Notes: generated by a model not told the origin, from the letters alone. A DNA stretch of 64,000 bases from Lichenihabitans sp033947565 (GCF_033947565.1 NZ_JARPVX010000004.1:85929-149928); one strand, 5' to 3'; shown: positions 51,370-60,202, counted from the stretch's first letter. A program made the numbers and translations.

Positions 51370-52262
51370 GCTTCCATCCCCGCGTCCAGGATCATACGCA
51401 ATCGACGTTCGACCACGTGATCGCGGATGAGTCCGAGCTGACGGCCGGCTGCAAGATCGAACCCGGCAAGTCATACGGGTTCTTTACCGACACCACGGTG
51501 TGCATCGGCTGCAAGGCCTGCGAGGTGGCCTGCAAGGAATGGAACAACCTGCCGGCCGACAATTTGGGCCTGACCGGGCAAAGCTTCGACAACACGGGGG
51601 CACTGTCGGCCAACACGTGGCGGCATGTCGCCTTCGTCGAGCGCAGCGGTTGCGGCGGCGTGCGCGACATGGGCGAGGTGCCGTTCCAGAGCGCCTGGCT
51701 GATGATGAGCGACGTGTGCAAGCATTGCCACAACGCACCCTGCCTCGAGGCCTGCCCGACCGGCGCCCTGTTCCGCACCGAGTTCGACACGGTCGTGGTG
51801 CAGCAGGACATCTGCAACGGCTGTGGCTATTGCGTGCCGGCTTGCCCGTTCGGCGTCATCGACGTCAGCACCAACGACGGCAAGGCGCATAAGTGCACCT
51901 TATGCTATGATCGGCTGAAAGGCGGCCTGGAGCCAGCCTGCTCCAAATCCTGCCCGACCGACTCCATCCAGTTCGGCGAACTCGGTGACCTTCAGCAGCG
52001 GGCGGCCGAACGGGTCGACACGCTGCATGGGCTCGGCGTGACGAGCGCCTATCTTTACGGCACGCCTGATGCCCCCGGGTCGACGGGTGGCCTCGGCCAC
52101 CTCGGCGCCTTCTTCCTGCTGACCGAACGTCCCGAGGTCTACAACCTGCCCGTAGCGCCGACCCGGCCTGCCGACCGCGTGGCGCCAAGTCTGATGACGG
52201 GGCTTCTCACCATGGCGGGGCTGGCGTTGGCCGCCACGGCCGTCCTGTCGCGTCGGACCTGA
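51366..52262 (+). CDS. Formate dehydrogenase beta subunit, 4Fe-4S ferredoxin with C-terminal membrane helix
   Basis: A 298-residue iron-sulfur protein with four ferredoxin-type cysteine clusters: CIGCKACEVACKEW, CKHCHNAPCLEACP, CNGCGYCVPACP, and CTLCYDRLKGGLEPACSKSCP. These form four [4Fe-4S] centres to pass electrons from the molybdenum site. The C-terminal GLLTMAGLALAATAVLS helix would anchor it in the membrane, as in E. coli FdnH/FdoH. Starts at ATG 51366, coupled to the preceding small gene; the nrfD-like gene follows after 4 bp. Confidence 0.93.
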   Translation: MSFHPRVQDHTQSTFDHVIADESELTAGCKIEPGKSYGFFTDTTVCIGCKACEVACKEWNNLPADNLGLTGQSFDNTGALSANTWRHVAFVERSGCGGVRDMGEVPFQSAWLMMSDVCKHCHNAPCLEACPTGALFRTEFDTVVVQQDICNGCGYCVPACPFGVIDVSTNDGKAHKCTLCYDRLKGGLEPACSKSCPTDSIQFGELGDLQQRAAERVDTLHGLGVTSAYLYGTPDAPGSTGGLGHLGAFFLLTERPEVYNLPVAPTRPADRVAPSLMTGLLTMAGLALAATAVLSRRT

Positions 52263-52266
52263 TCGC

Positions 52267-53268
52267 ATGAACCAGATCGTTTCTTCTTCTCCGTCGGTGC
52301 CGGCGGCCGTGTCGCGCTTCAGTGACTACGACGGCAGCACCTATTACGACCGCCCGCAGCTGAAACCGGCGCCGTTCGAGAACCTCGTGGTCGGTGGCTA
52401 TATCTTCTTCGCCGGCCTGTCCGGCAGCAGTGCCCTCCTGGCCGCGATCGCGACTGCGGTCGGTGGCGACGACATGGCCGGTATCGCACGCCGCGGGCGG
52501 TATCTGGCGCTTGCGGCGCCGGTGCTCGGCTCGCCCTTGCTGATCTATGACCTGCATACGCCGGCGCGCTTCTACAACATGCTGCGGGTCGCTAAGGCGA
52601 CGTCGCCGATGTCGATCGGTACCTGGATCCTGATGGGGTTCTCCGCGACCGCGATGCCGGCCGCCGCGCTGCAGCTGGCTTCGGACGCCGGTGTGGCGCG
52701 ACCTTGGGTGTTGCGCGTCGCTCAGGCGCTCGGGTTGCCGGCCGCCCTGCTTGGCGCGGGCTTGTCGACCTATACGGCGGCCTTGTTGTCGGCCACGAGC
52801 GCGCCCGTCTGGGCCGCGGCTCCCCGCGCCCTGGCGGTGCGGTTCGGGTCCTCGTCGCTCGCGTCTGCCGCCTCGACCCTGGCCCTCGGCGAGCCGAATC
52901 CGGATGCACGGGCCAAGCTCGCGATCATCCAGGCGGCCGCGCTGGTGACGGAGGCAGTCGCGGACGGGGTGGCGCAACGCGCCTATCGGCAGAGCGGTAT
53001 CCAGCAGGCTTTCGACAGCCCTGTCGGCAAAGCGGAGCGGCTGCTGACCACCGGCCTTGGGGTCGCGTTGCCGCTTGGCCTCCTGGCCTTGGCGCTGTTC
53101 GCCCCGCGGCAGCGTCGAGCTCTGTCCGCCATGGCCGCGGTGGCGACGATTGCCGGCAGCGCCGCCATGCGGGTCACGATGATGGGCGTCGGCGACGTAT
53201 CGGCCGAGACGCCGGACATCTCGTTCCGCTATTCGACACCGGAAAACCTGGCGCGGCTGGTGACCTGA
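52267..53268 (+). CDS. nrfD: NrfD/PsrC-type membrane subunit of the formate dehydrogenase
   Basis: A 333-residue protein with eight or so transmembrane segments. The N-terminal YYDRPQLKPAPFENLVVGGYIFFAGLSG and RRGRYLALAAPVLGSPLLIYDLHTPARFYNMLRV are NrfD family hallmarks; it carries no haem-ligating histidine pair of cytochrome b gamma subunits. It would hand electrons to the quinone pool, replacing FdnI. Downstream of the beta gene after 4 bp; convergent with the RND adaptor gene. Confidence 0.9.
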   Translation: MNQIVSSSPSVPAAVSRFSDYDGSTYYDRPQLKPAPFENLVVGGYIFFAGLSGSSALLAAIATAVGGDDMAGIARRGRYLALAAPVLGSPLLIYDLHTPARFYNMLRVAKATSPMSIGTWILMGFSATAMPAAALQLASDAGVARPWVLRVAQALGLPAALLGAGLSTYTAALLSATSAPVWAAAPRALAVRFGSSSLASAASTLALGEPNPDARAKLAIIQAAALVTEAVADGVAQRAYRQSGIQQAFDSPVGKAERLLTTGLGVALPLGLLALALFAPRQRRALSAMAAVATIAGSAAMRVTMMGVGDVSAETPDISFRYSTPENLARLVT

Positions 53269-53284
53269 GCCGCGCCAAACAGGC

Positions 53285-54442
53285 TCAGGGCTTGCCGGCG
53301 GCAGCCGGCATCGGCGCCACGGGCATGCCGGGGCCGATCTTCTGCAGGTTGCCGGTGATCACCTGGTCGGTCGCCGATAGGCCCGTCAGCACCGCCACCT
53401 GATCGCCCTTGGCGGGCCCGAGCGTGACGATCTTCTGCTCGACGGCGCTGGTTGGGCTGACCGTGAAGACGAACTTGCCGAGCTGGCTCGAGCCGATGGC
53501 CGCCTGCGGCACCAGCAGGGCATCCGGCATGTCCCGCACATGCACCTGCGCCCGCACATATTGGCCCGGCAGCAGGCTGAGGTCCGCATTGGCGATGGTG
53601 GCGCGGGCCACGACCGTGCCGGTGGCGCGATCGACGCTGTTGTCGATGAAGGTAAGTTCGCCCTTGTGGGGCGGCACGTCGGCCCGGCCCGGCACGTCGA
53701 CCGTGATCTCGACCGTGCCGCCGTGCTTCGCCGCCACGATGGCGCCGAGGTCGGTTTCGCTCGGGTTGAACGTCACATAGATCGGGTCGAGCTGCACAAG
53801 CGTATTCAACACCGTCGTGCCGGCACCCACCAGCGTCCCGACGGGTGCCTGGTTGCGGCCGAGGCGCCCCGGAAAGGGGGCGTGGATCTGCGCATAATCG
53901 AGATTGAGCTGGGCGCCCCGCAAGGCAGCTTTCGAGGCGGCCAGCGCGGCTTCGGCCTGATGCAGCGTGCTGGTGCGCTCGTCGAAGGAATCCTTGGCCA
54001 GCCAGCCGTTCTTGGTCAGCGAGTCGCCCCGCTGGAAGGCGGACTGCTGGTATTCCAGCGAAGCCGTGTCGCGTTGCACCTGCGCGGTCGCCTGATCGAG
54101 CGCCACCTGGAAATCGCGTGGGTCGAGCCGATACAGCAAGGCGCCTGCCTTCACGTCCGCCCCATCCTGGGCCGGTTGTTCGGTCAGGTAAGCCGACACC
54201 TTCGCCTGCAGCGTAATGGCACGCAGCGACTCGGTGCGGGCCGCGTAGTCGAGCGTCACCGGCAGATTGGCCTTGATGACGGCCGTGACCGGCACCGGCA
54301 TGGCGGGCGGCGCGCCCGGGGCCGTTTCGGCCCGGGCGATGTCGGCGCCGGTGGCACCTCGGAAGAACAGCGTGCGTGGGACGAGCGGCGCCGTGATGAC
54401 GGCCAGAAGCACGACCGCGGGGATCAGGTGGCGGGGGCGCAT
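53285..54442 (-). CDS. RND efflux periplasmic adaptor (membrane fusion protein)
   Basis: A 385-residue HlyD/AcrA-like adaptor. An N-terminal membrane segment (HLIPAVVLLAVITAPLVP) anchors it; then a biotinyl-lipoyl-like hairpin (LQAKVSAYLTEQPAQDGADVKAG), a coiled-coil hairpin with Gln/Ala-rich helices, and the beta-barrel domain (VTVDVPGRADVPP). Links the inner-membrane pump to an outer-membrane channel. Second gene of the RND operon; no outer-membrane TolC gene adjoins. Confidence 0.93.
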   Translation of the reverse strand: MRPRHLIPAVVLLAVITAPLVPRTLFFRGATGADIARAETAPGAPPAMPVPVTAVIKANLPVTLDYAARTESLRAITLQAKVSAYLTEQPAQDGADVKAGALLYRLDPRDFQVALDQATAQVQRDTASLEYQQSAFQRGDSLTKNGWLAKDSFDERTSTLHQAEAALAASKAALRGAQLNLDYAQIHAPFPGRLGRNQAPVGTLVGAGTTVLNTLVQLDPIYVTFNPSETDLGAIVAAKHGGTVEITVDVPGRADVPPHKGELTFIDNSVDRATGTVVARATIANADLSLLPGQYVRAQVHVRDMPDALLVPQAAIGSSQLGKFVFTVSPTSAVEQKIVTLGPAKGDQVAVLTGLSATDQVITGNLQKIGPGMPVAPMPAAAGKP

Positions 54443-54454
54443 GAGGGCTCTCCG

Positions 54455-57400
54455 TTATTCCGCGGCGGCGCGATAATCAGGGGTGTCGTGTCCGGTCGCA
54501 ACGTCGCCCGATCGGGCCGCCCGGCGTTCGCGGAAGTTCTCGATCACGGCATAGAAGACCGGGACGAAGATCAGCGTCAGGAAGGTGGCGGCCAGCATGC
54601 CGCCGAACACCGTGGTGCCGATCGATTGGCGGCTCGCCGCGCCGGCGCCCTCGGCGACCATCAACGGGATGACGCCGAAGATGAACGCGAAGGCCGTCAT
54701 CAGGATGGGCCTCAGGCGCAGGCGCCCGGCCTCCATGGCGGCTTCGACGATGCTCAAGCCTTCTTCCCGCCGCCGCTTGGCGAATTCGACGATCAGGATC
54801 GCGTTCTTGGCCGCGAGGCCGATCAGCATCACGAAGCCGATCTGCGAATAAACATCGATCTGCATGTGGCGGACGAACAAGGCCCCGAGTGCGCCGCCGA
54901 GGGCCAGCGGCACGGCCAGCAGCACCATGAAGGGCATCGACCAGCTCTCATATTGGGCCGCCAGGATCAGAAACACGAACACGATGGCGAGCCCGAAGAT
55001 GATGCTGGCCACCGAGCCCGCCTTGAGCTCCTGGAACGTGATGCCGGTCCATTCATAAGCGAAATCGCGCGGCAGCACTTGCGCGGCGACACGCTGCATG
55101 GCGGCAACCGCCTGGCCCGAGCTGTAGCCCGGGGCCGGCGCGCCGTTGATGAGCGCCGAAGCGTTCGAGTTGTAGTGCGGCACGGTTTCCGGGCCGACGA
55201 TCGGCTTCAAAGTGCCAAGCGTCGACAAGGGCACCATGCCGCCCGCGGTGTTGCGCACGTAAAGCCGCGAGATGTCGGTCGCCGAGGCGCGCGCATCCTT
55301 GTCGGCCTGCAGCGTCACCCGGAAAGTGCGGCCGAACAGGTTGAAGTCGTTGACATAGAGCGAGCCGAGAAAGATCTGCAGCGTGTTGAACACATCCGGC
55401 AGGTTCAGCCCGAGCAGCTTCGCCTTGTTGCGATCGAGATCGTAATTGAACTGCGGCGTCGCGGTGCTGAAGGACGAGAACAAGGCTTGCGGATTGAGCT
55501 CCGGCTGCTTGCGGGCTTCCGTCAGGAACGCCTGCACGGTGTCGTTCAACGCTGCGGCGCCACGACCCGTGAGATCTTCGACCTGGAATTCGAAGCCGCC
55601 GGTGGCGCCGAGGCCCGGGATCGACGGCGGATCGAAAGCCAGCACGAAGGCGCCCGGGATGCCGAGCAGCTTCGGCCGCACGCGAGCCACGATCTCGGAA
55701 GCCGTCTGGCCAGCCGGTCGCTCGTCCCATGGTTTCAGGATCGCGAATTCGACTGCGGAATTCGATTGCGCCGCATTGGTCAGGAAGTTGAGGCCGCTGA
55801 TCGAGCCGACGATGTCGATGCCCGGTTCGCTCTGCAACAGCTCGCGCACCTGCTTGGCGACGGCATCGGTGCGCTCGAGCGCGGCGCCGTCCGGGCCCTG
55901 GACCACGACAAAGAAATAGCCTTGGTCCTCGACCGGCAGGAAGGTCGAGGGCAGGCGGGTCCAAAGCCAATAGGTGCCGAACAGGCCAAAGGCGAAGACG
56001 ATCATCAGGGCCCAGCGGAACCGAATGAAGGACCGCACCATCCGGGCATAAAGATTCGAGAGCTTGTCGAAGCCCGTGTTGAACCAGCGGAACAGGATGA
56101 AGGGCTTGCCTTGCCGGTGCCGCAGGAAAGCGGCGCTCAAGGCCGGGCTGAGCGTCAGCGAGTTGAAGGCCGAGATGCCGACCGAGATCGCGATGGTGAG
56201 CGCGAATTGGTTGTAGAGCCGGCCCGCCACACCCGGGATGAAGGCGACGGGAACGAACACCGCCATCAGCACGGCCGTGGTGGCGATGATGGGGCCGGTC
56301 ACCTCGGCCATCGCCTTGCGGGTGGCGGCCAGGGGCGGCAAGCCGGCTTCGAGCTGCCGCTCGACGTTTTCCACCACCACGATGGCGTCGTCGACCACGA
56401 GCCCGATGGCCAGAACCATGCCGAGCAGGCTCAACATGTTGAGCGAGAAGCCGAGCGCCAGCATGACCGCGAGCGTCGCCACCAGCGACACCGGGATAGC
56501 GATGGTCGGGATGATGGTGGTGCGCCAGCTCTGCAGGAAGATGTACACCACCGCGACCACGAGCACCAGCGCTTCGCCGAGCGTGATGACCACGTCCTTC
56601 ATCGAGGCCTGGACGAAGCGCGTCGTATCGTAGTGCATCGCGTATTCGATGCCCTTGGGGAAGCGCTGCTGCAGCTCCGCCATCTTGGCATGGATGTTGT
56701 TCTGCAGATCGAGCGCGTTCGAGCCCGGTGTCTGGAAGATGCCGAGCACCACCGTGGGCTTGTCGCCGAAATAGGCCGTCGAAGCATATTGCAGGGCGCC
56801 GAGCTCGATACGGGCGACGTCGCGCAGCCGCACCACCGAGCCGGTGGCGGGATTGGCCCGCACCACGATATCGCCGAAGGCCTGCGGGTCCGACAAACGG
56901 CCGACCGCGTTGACCTGCATCTCGAAGGCCGTGCCGGCGGGGGCGGGCGACTGGCCGATCTTGCCGGCCGCCACCTGGACGTTCTGCTCGGCCACGGCGG
57001 CCTGCACGTCGGTCGCCGTGATGCCGAGATCGGCCAGCTTGTCGGGGTCGAGCCAGACCCGCATGGAATACCGGCGCTCGCCGAAGATCTGCACGTCGCC
57101 GACGCCCGGCAAACGCTTCAGCGGGTCGACCACCTGCAGGTAGGCGTAGTTCGACAATTGCACCGGATCGACGGACCCGTCCGGCGACGTCAGGTCGACG
57201 ATGAGCACGAAATTCGGGTTCTGCTTCTTGATCGTCACGCCGGCCTGGTTGACGATCGGCGGCAGCGAGGACGAGGCCTGGGCAACGCGGTTCTGGACGT
57301 CCACGGCCGCGATGGCCAGCGGATAACCGACATCGAAGGTGACGGTGATGTTCGCCGAACCGTCGTTCGAGCTGGTCGAGGACATGTAGGTCATGCCCTG

Positions 57401-57616
57401 GACGCCGTTGATCTGTTGTTCGAGCGGCGTCGTCACCGTATCGGCCACAACCTGGGCGCTGGCGCCCGGGTAGATGGCGCTGACCACGACCTGCGGCGGC
57501 GTCACGTCCGGAAGCTGGGAGACAGGCAACAGCCGATAGGCGATGGCGCCAGCCAGCACCATCAAGATGGCGACCGCGGAAGCGAAGATCGGGCGCTGCG
57601 TGAAGAAGCCGATCAT
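54455..57616 (-). CDS. RND multidrug efflux permease (AcrB/MexF-like)
   Basis: A 1053-residue inner-membrane pump with 12 transmembrane helices and two large periplasmic loops. The start MIGFFTQRPIFASAVAILMVL, the TM4 pair VDDAIVVVENVER with proton-relay aspartates, and GFVMLIGLAAKNAILIVEFA in TM10 are typical. ATG 57616 overlaps a small upstream gene by 4 bp. The frame is open a further 82 codons upstream but that part encodes the small gene's shadow. Exports hydrophobic drugs; substrates unknown. Confidence 0.95.
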   Translation of the reverse strand: MIGFFTQRPIFASAVAILMVLAGAIAYRLLPVSQLPDVTPPQVVVSAIYPGASAQVVADTVTTPLEQQINGVQGMTYMSSTSSNDGSANITVTFDVGYPLAIAAVDVQNRVAQASSSLPPIVNQAGVTIKKQNPNFVLIVDLTSPDGSVDPVQLSNYAYLQVVDPLKRLPGVGDVQIFGERRYSMRVWLDPDKLADLGITATDVQAAVAEQNVQVAAGKIGQSPAPAGTAFEMQVNAVGRLSDPQAFGDIVVRANPATGSVVRLRDVARIELGALQYASTAYFGDKPTVVLGIFQTPGSNALDLQNNIHAKMAELQQRFPKGIEYAMHYDTTRFVQASMKDVVITLGEALVLVVAVVYIFLQSWRTTIIPTIAIPVSLVATLAVMLALGFSLNMLSLLGMVLAIGLVVDDAIVVVENVERQLEAGLPPLAATRKAMAEVTGPIIATTAVLMAVFVPVAFIPGVAGRLYNQFALTIAISVGISAFNSLTLSPALSAAFLRHRQGKPFILFRWFNTGFDKLSNLYARMVRSFIRFRWALMIVFAFGLFGTYWLWTRLPSTFLPVEDQGYFFVVVQGPDGAALERTDAVAKQVRELLQSEPGIDIVGSISGLNFLTNAAQSNSAVEFAILKPWDERPAGQTASEIVARVRPKLLGIPGAFVLAFDPPSIPGLGATGGFEFQVEDLTGRGAAALNDTVQAFLTEARKQPELNPQALFSSFSTATPQFNYDLDRNKAKLLGLNLPDVFNTLQIFLGSLYVNDFNLFGRTFRVTLQADKDARASATDISRLYVRNTAGGMVPLSTLGTLKPIVGPETVPHYNSNASALINGAPAPGYSSGQAVAAMQRVAAQVLPRDFAYEWTGITFQELKAGSVASIIFGLAIVFVFLILAAQYESWSMPFMVLLAVPLALGGALGALFVRHMQIDVYSQIGFVMLIGLAAKNAILIVEFAKRRREEGLSIVEAAMEAGRLRLRPILMTAFAFIFGVIPLMVAEGAGAASRQSIGTTVFGGMLAATFLTLIFVPVFYAVIENFRERRAARSGDVATGHDTPDYRAAAE

Positions 57617-57834
57617 GCGCAGCAGACACCCCGGAGGGCGGCGCAGGCCTGGCTCGCCACGAGGCTTGCGGCGCCAAACCGGCCCGCTGCCACCCGAGCG
57701 GAACCGGCCTCGACGCCACCGGCCGCCGAGCGGAGCAGGCGTTCGAAGGCCTGCGGCTCGACATGGTCGGCCCGCATCATGGCGCGGATCATCGGATCGG
57801 CCAGCACGGATTCGATGCTGAGGTCTCGTCCCAT
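57613..57834 (-). CDS. Small protein coupled to the RND permease gene
   Basis: A 73-residue soluble protein, MGRDLSIESVLADPMIRAM start. GGAGG is 7 bases before ATG 57834, and its TGA overlaps the permease ATG by 4 bp (57613-57616). The Asp-Pro motif with LSIESVLADPMIR followed by DHVEPQAFERLLRS recurs in short proteins of Hyphomicrobiales, by my recollection. The C-terminal third is Ala-rich with two cysteines at the end (RGVCCA). No function known. It is first in the operon, so it may act as a regulatory leader protein. Confidence 0.72.
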   Translation of the reverse strand: MGRDLSIESVLADPMIRAMMRADHVEPQAFERLLRSAAGGVEAGSARVAAGRFGAASLVASQACAALRGVCCA

Positions 57835-57918
57835 GGCGTGTCCTCCACGCGCGGTCGCGCATGCGTGATCGTGATGCCGGCCGGTCCTCGCGCTCGATTG
57901 ACCCTGGAAGGGGTGCGT

Positions 57919-57959
57919 GTTACCGGTCAGTAACAACGGCAGGGTTACCGACTGGTAAC
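57919..57959. promoter_or_regulatory. Two 16-bp palindromes, probable TetR operators
   Basis: GTTACCGGTCAGTAAC at 57919-57934 and GTTACCGACTGGTAAC at 57944-57959, centres 25 bp apart. The arms GTTAC...GTAAC resemble operators of AcrR/TetR-type repressors. They lie between the RND operon and the divergent tetR gene, so autoregulation and repression of the pump are likely. Confidence 0.8.
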
Positions 57960-57974
57960 AGGAGTGTCAAGGGC

Positions 57975-58583
57975 ATGGGAAAGATCCCGGGTGGAGCAGA
58001 GGTGGCGGTGTCGTGCTGCCCAACGGCTCGTCCCCGCGAGCGCATCCTGTCCACGGCCCGCGACCTGTTCCGCCGTTATGGGATCCGCGGCATCGGGGTC
58101 GACACGATCGCGGAAGCGGCCGGCACCAACAAGATGACGCTGTATCGTCACTTCGGCTCGAAGGACGATCTCGTCTGCGAGTGCCTGAAGACCGTGGCGC
58201 GGGAAGGCAGCGAGATCTGGGATCGGTTCTCGGTGGATCATCCCGGCGATCCGACGGCACAATTGCATCAATGGGTGCGCTATGGCGCGGCCTGCATCGC
58301 GTCGGACGGCCGGGGGTGCGATCTCGCCAATGCGGCGGTGGAACTGACCGAGCCGGACCATCCGGCTCGTCGCCTGATCGAAGACGTGAAGCGTGATTAT
58401 CGCGACCGCTTGGCCCGGCTTTGTGCCGCGGCCGGCGTCGTGCAGGCCGAGCTGCTGGCCGACACGCTGTCGTTGATGCTGGAGGGCGCACGGGTGAGCC
58501 GGCAAAGCGTCGGTGTCGAGGGGCCGAGCGCCCGCTTTCTTCGCATGAGCGAGGCCGTCATCGCGGCTTTCAAAGGCGCTTAA
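57975..58583 (+). CDS. TetR/AcrR family transcriptional regulator
   Basis: A 202-residue TetR family regulator. The helix-turn-helix is IRGIGVDTIAEAAGTNKMTLYRHFGSKDDL (broken here at positions 40-70) and the rest is the helical ligand domain. ATG 57975 follows the palindromes by 15 bp; the longer frame upstream runs through the operator region and is not coding. It probably represses the divergent RND pump in response to a substrate. Confidence 0.94.
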   Translation: MGKIPGGAEVAVSCCPTARPRERILSTARDLFRRYGIRGIGVDTIAEAAGTNKMTLYRHFGSKDDLVCECLKTVAREGSEIWDRFSVDHPGDPTAQLHQWVRYGAACIASDGRGCDLANAAVELTEPDHPARRLIEDVKRDYRDRLARLCAAAGVVQAELLADTLSLMLEGARVSRQSVGVEGPSARFLRMSEAVIAAFKGA

Positions 58584-59041
58584 TCGCGCCCAGCAAGCCG
58601 AGGACCGTTGTTGCGCTCGTGGGGGCTCGGCCGTGCATCGTCGGCGTTGATCGACGACGGGTCGCAACAGCCACCCCGTCGACCAAGCCTGGCCTTCAGC
58701 TTTGTGGGGCGCGCCACAAAGCTGAAGGCCGAGACTGCCACGCGGCCGAAGGTCGGGTCCGGTTCAAAGCCATAAATTCTCTTGTGAGGACGGCCGCGAC
58801 GGCTTGCCGGTCGGGACATGGTCATGGCCCGCTTAAAGCCCGAGCCGCCCCGGTCGATACAATTTGGTGCTCGGGTGAAATTATCCGATAATCGTTTGTC
58901 ATTATGCGGCACAAAGATATTTAGTAAGTTAATTTGCATTAACACATTCGAAGTCATGTCTCGGAAGATGCGAGCTCGGAAACAAAACCAAGACGGCATT
59001 CTCTCGTTTCTTCATCAGTCACCAGGCTGAAGGAGGATACG
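58584..59041. other. Intergenic region with long inverted repeat and AT-rich stretch
   Basis: About 458 bp. It holds the 17-bp inverted repeat (58691-58730) and an AT-rich block (about 58857-58960) that is visibly poorer in GC than the window average, which likely includes the promoter of the repeat protein gene. No gene is supportable here. Confidence 0.55.
58691..58730. repeat. Perfect 17-bp inverted repeat with 6-base spacer
   Basis: GGCCTTCAGCTTTGTGG (58691-58707) is exactly complementary to 58714-58730, with the spacer GGCGCG, so the hairpin or cruciform would be unusually stable. It lies 108 bp after tetR. No T-run follows, so termination is not the obvious explanation. Confidence 0.85.
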
Positions 59042-60202
59042 ATGAAGTCGAATACTCTAGTCAAGTACCTGACTGCTAACACCAGCCCTGATTGGATGGC
59101 CGTGTTGCTATCTGCAGCGCTTTTGGCGCCCTCCGCTTCGAGCGTCTACGCGCTCGGGGTCGGCGCTTCGGTGGGCGGCAGCAGCCATAGCGTGGGGGCA
59201 AGTGTCGGTGCATCGGTCGGCGGGCACAGCGTCGGTGTAGGCGCGTCGCTGGGTGGTGGGGCGTCGAACGGCACGACCTCCGGCGCGAGTGTTGGCGCTG
59301 GAACGTCATCGCGTGGCGTGTCGGCCGGCGTTGGGGCATCTGTGGGTGGAACCGGTAGCACCGGGGGTGTGTCGGCGGGTGTGGGTGTGGGTGCGGGCGT
59401 CGGCGGCAGTAACGGCGCCAGTGCGGGCGCAGGTGCGAGCGTCGGCGGGAGCAATGGCGTCAGTGCGGGAGCAGGGGCGAGTGTCGGTGGCAGCAACGGG
59501 GCTGGCGTCGGGGCTGGTGCGAGCGTCGGCGGCAGCAACGGGGCGACCGCGGGGGCAGGCGCTGGGGTCGGCGGATCGACGGGAGCGAATGCCGGTGTCG
59601 GCGCGGGGATCGGCGGTCGCGGCGGCTTGTCGGCTGGCCTCGGCGCTGGGCTCGGCGGCACGAGCGGCGTCAATGCAGGCCTGGGTGCCAGTCTCGGCGG
59701 TACGAGCGGTCTGAATGCCGGTCTGGGTGCCGGTGTCGGCGGCACGACGGGCGTCAATGCTGGCCTGGGTGCGTCTCTGGGCGGCTTGTCAGGGACGGCA
59801 GGCGCCACGGTCGGCACTCAAAGCGGCGTCGGTGCAGGGTTGGGGATCACGCTCGGAAGCCTTGGCCTGGGGAATCTGCCAGGTGTCGGGTCGATGTACG
59901 ACCCCGCCGGTTCGGTCGCGGTTCCGACGACCGGAACGGCCACCACGTCCCGGTCCCGTTCGCCAAACACGCGAACTGCCGTGCCGGTCGGCGCCGTTGT
60001 GGTCTCGCCCGAGACGATCGACAGCCTGAATGCGGCGCCCTACGACCCTTATACCGACGAAGCCCGGTACGTCGGCTCGTACGATGACGATGATTACGGT
60101 GCGCAGAACGCGTTCAACAACGGCGAGTCGCGATCGCTGATCGAACAGCGGAAGTGCCGGACGCGGTACTGCCTGCGCCACGTGGCCCGTGCCCACCGGT
60201 AA
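59042..60202 (+). CDS. Exported Gly/Ala repeat protein
   Basis: A 386-residue protein, GAAGGAGGATACG before ATG 59042. A hydrophobic signal (residues about 17-37) ends with VYA, cleavage likely there. The mature part from 38 to about 275 is Gly/Ala/Ser/Val-rich; residues 127-252 are nine exact-length 14-residue units of the type NAGLGASLGGTSGV. Then a proline/threonine linker, an acidic segment DDDDYG and a basic end with two Cys (RKCRTRYCLRH). This could be a fibrous or cell-surface protein; I know no family. Composition resembles other surface glycine-rich proteins, with no sortase or autotransporter signature. Confidence 0.85.
   Translation: MKSNTLVKYLTANTSPDWMAVLLSAALLAPSASSVYALGVGASVGGSSHSVGASVGASVGGHSVGVGASLGGGASNGTTSGASVGAGTSSRGVSAGVGASVGGTGSTGGVSAGVGVGAGVGGSNGASAGAGASVGGSNGVSAGAGASVGGSNGAGVGAGASVGGSNGATAGAGAGVGGSTGANAGVGAGIGGRGGLSAGLGAGLGGTSGVNAGLGASLGGTSGLNAGLGAGVGGTTGVNAGLGASLGGLSGTAGATVGTQSGVGAGLGITLGSLGLGNLPGVGSMYDPAGSVAVPTTGTATTSRSRSPNTRTAVPVGAVVVSPETIDSLNAAPYDPYTDEARYVGSYDDDDYGAQNAFNNGESRSLIEQRKCRTRYCLRHVARAHR
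59420..59797 (+). repeat. Nine tandem 42-bp units in the Gly/Ala repeat gene
   Basis: Residues 127-252 form nine consecutive 14-residue units without indels, so the DNA carries nine 42-bp repeats. Units differ at positions 1, 4, 7-8 and 12-14 of each 14, indicating diverged tandem duplication. Confidence 0.85.

Noticed and set aside
53540..57868. 1442-codon open frame opposite the RND genes
   Set aside because: Antisense to pump and adaptor genes; no motif, biased amino-acid composition.
59420..59797. Regular 42-bp repeats as a CRISPR array
   Set aside because: Repeats are in frame, without unique spacers, and encode the repeat protein.
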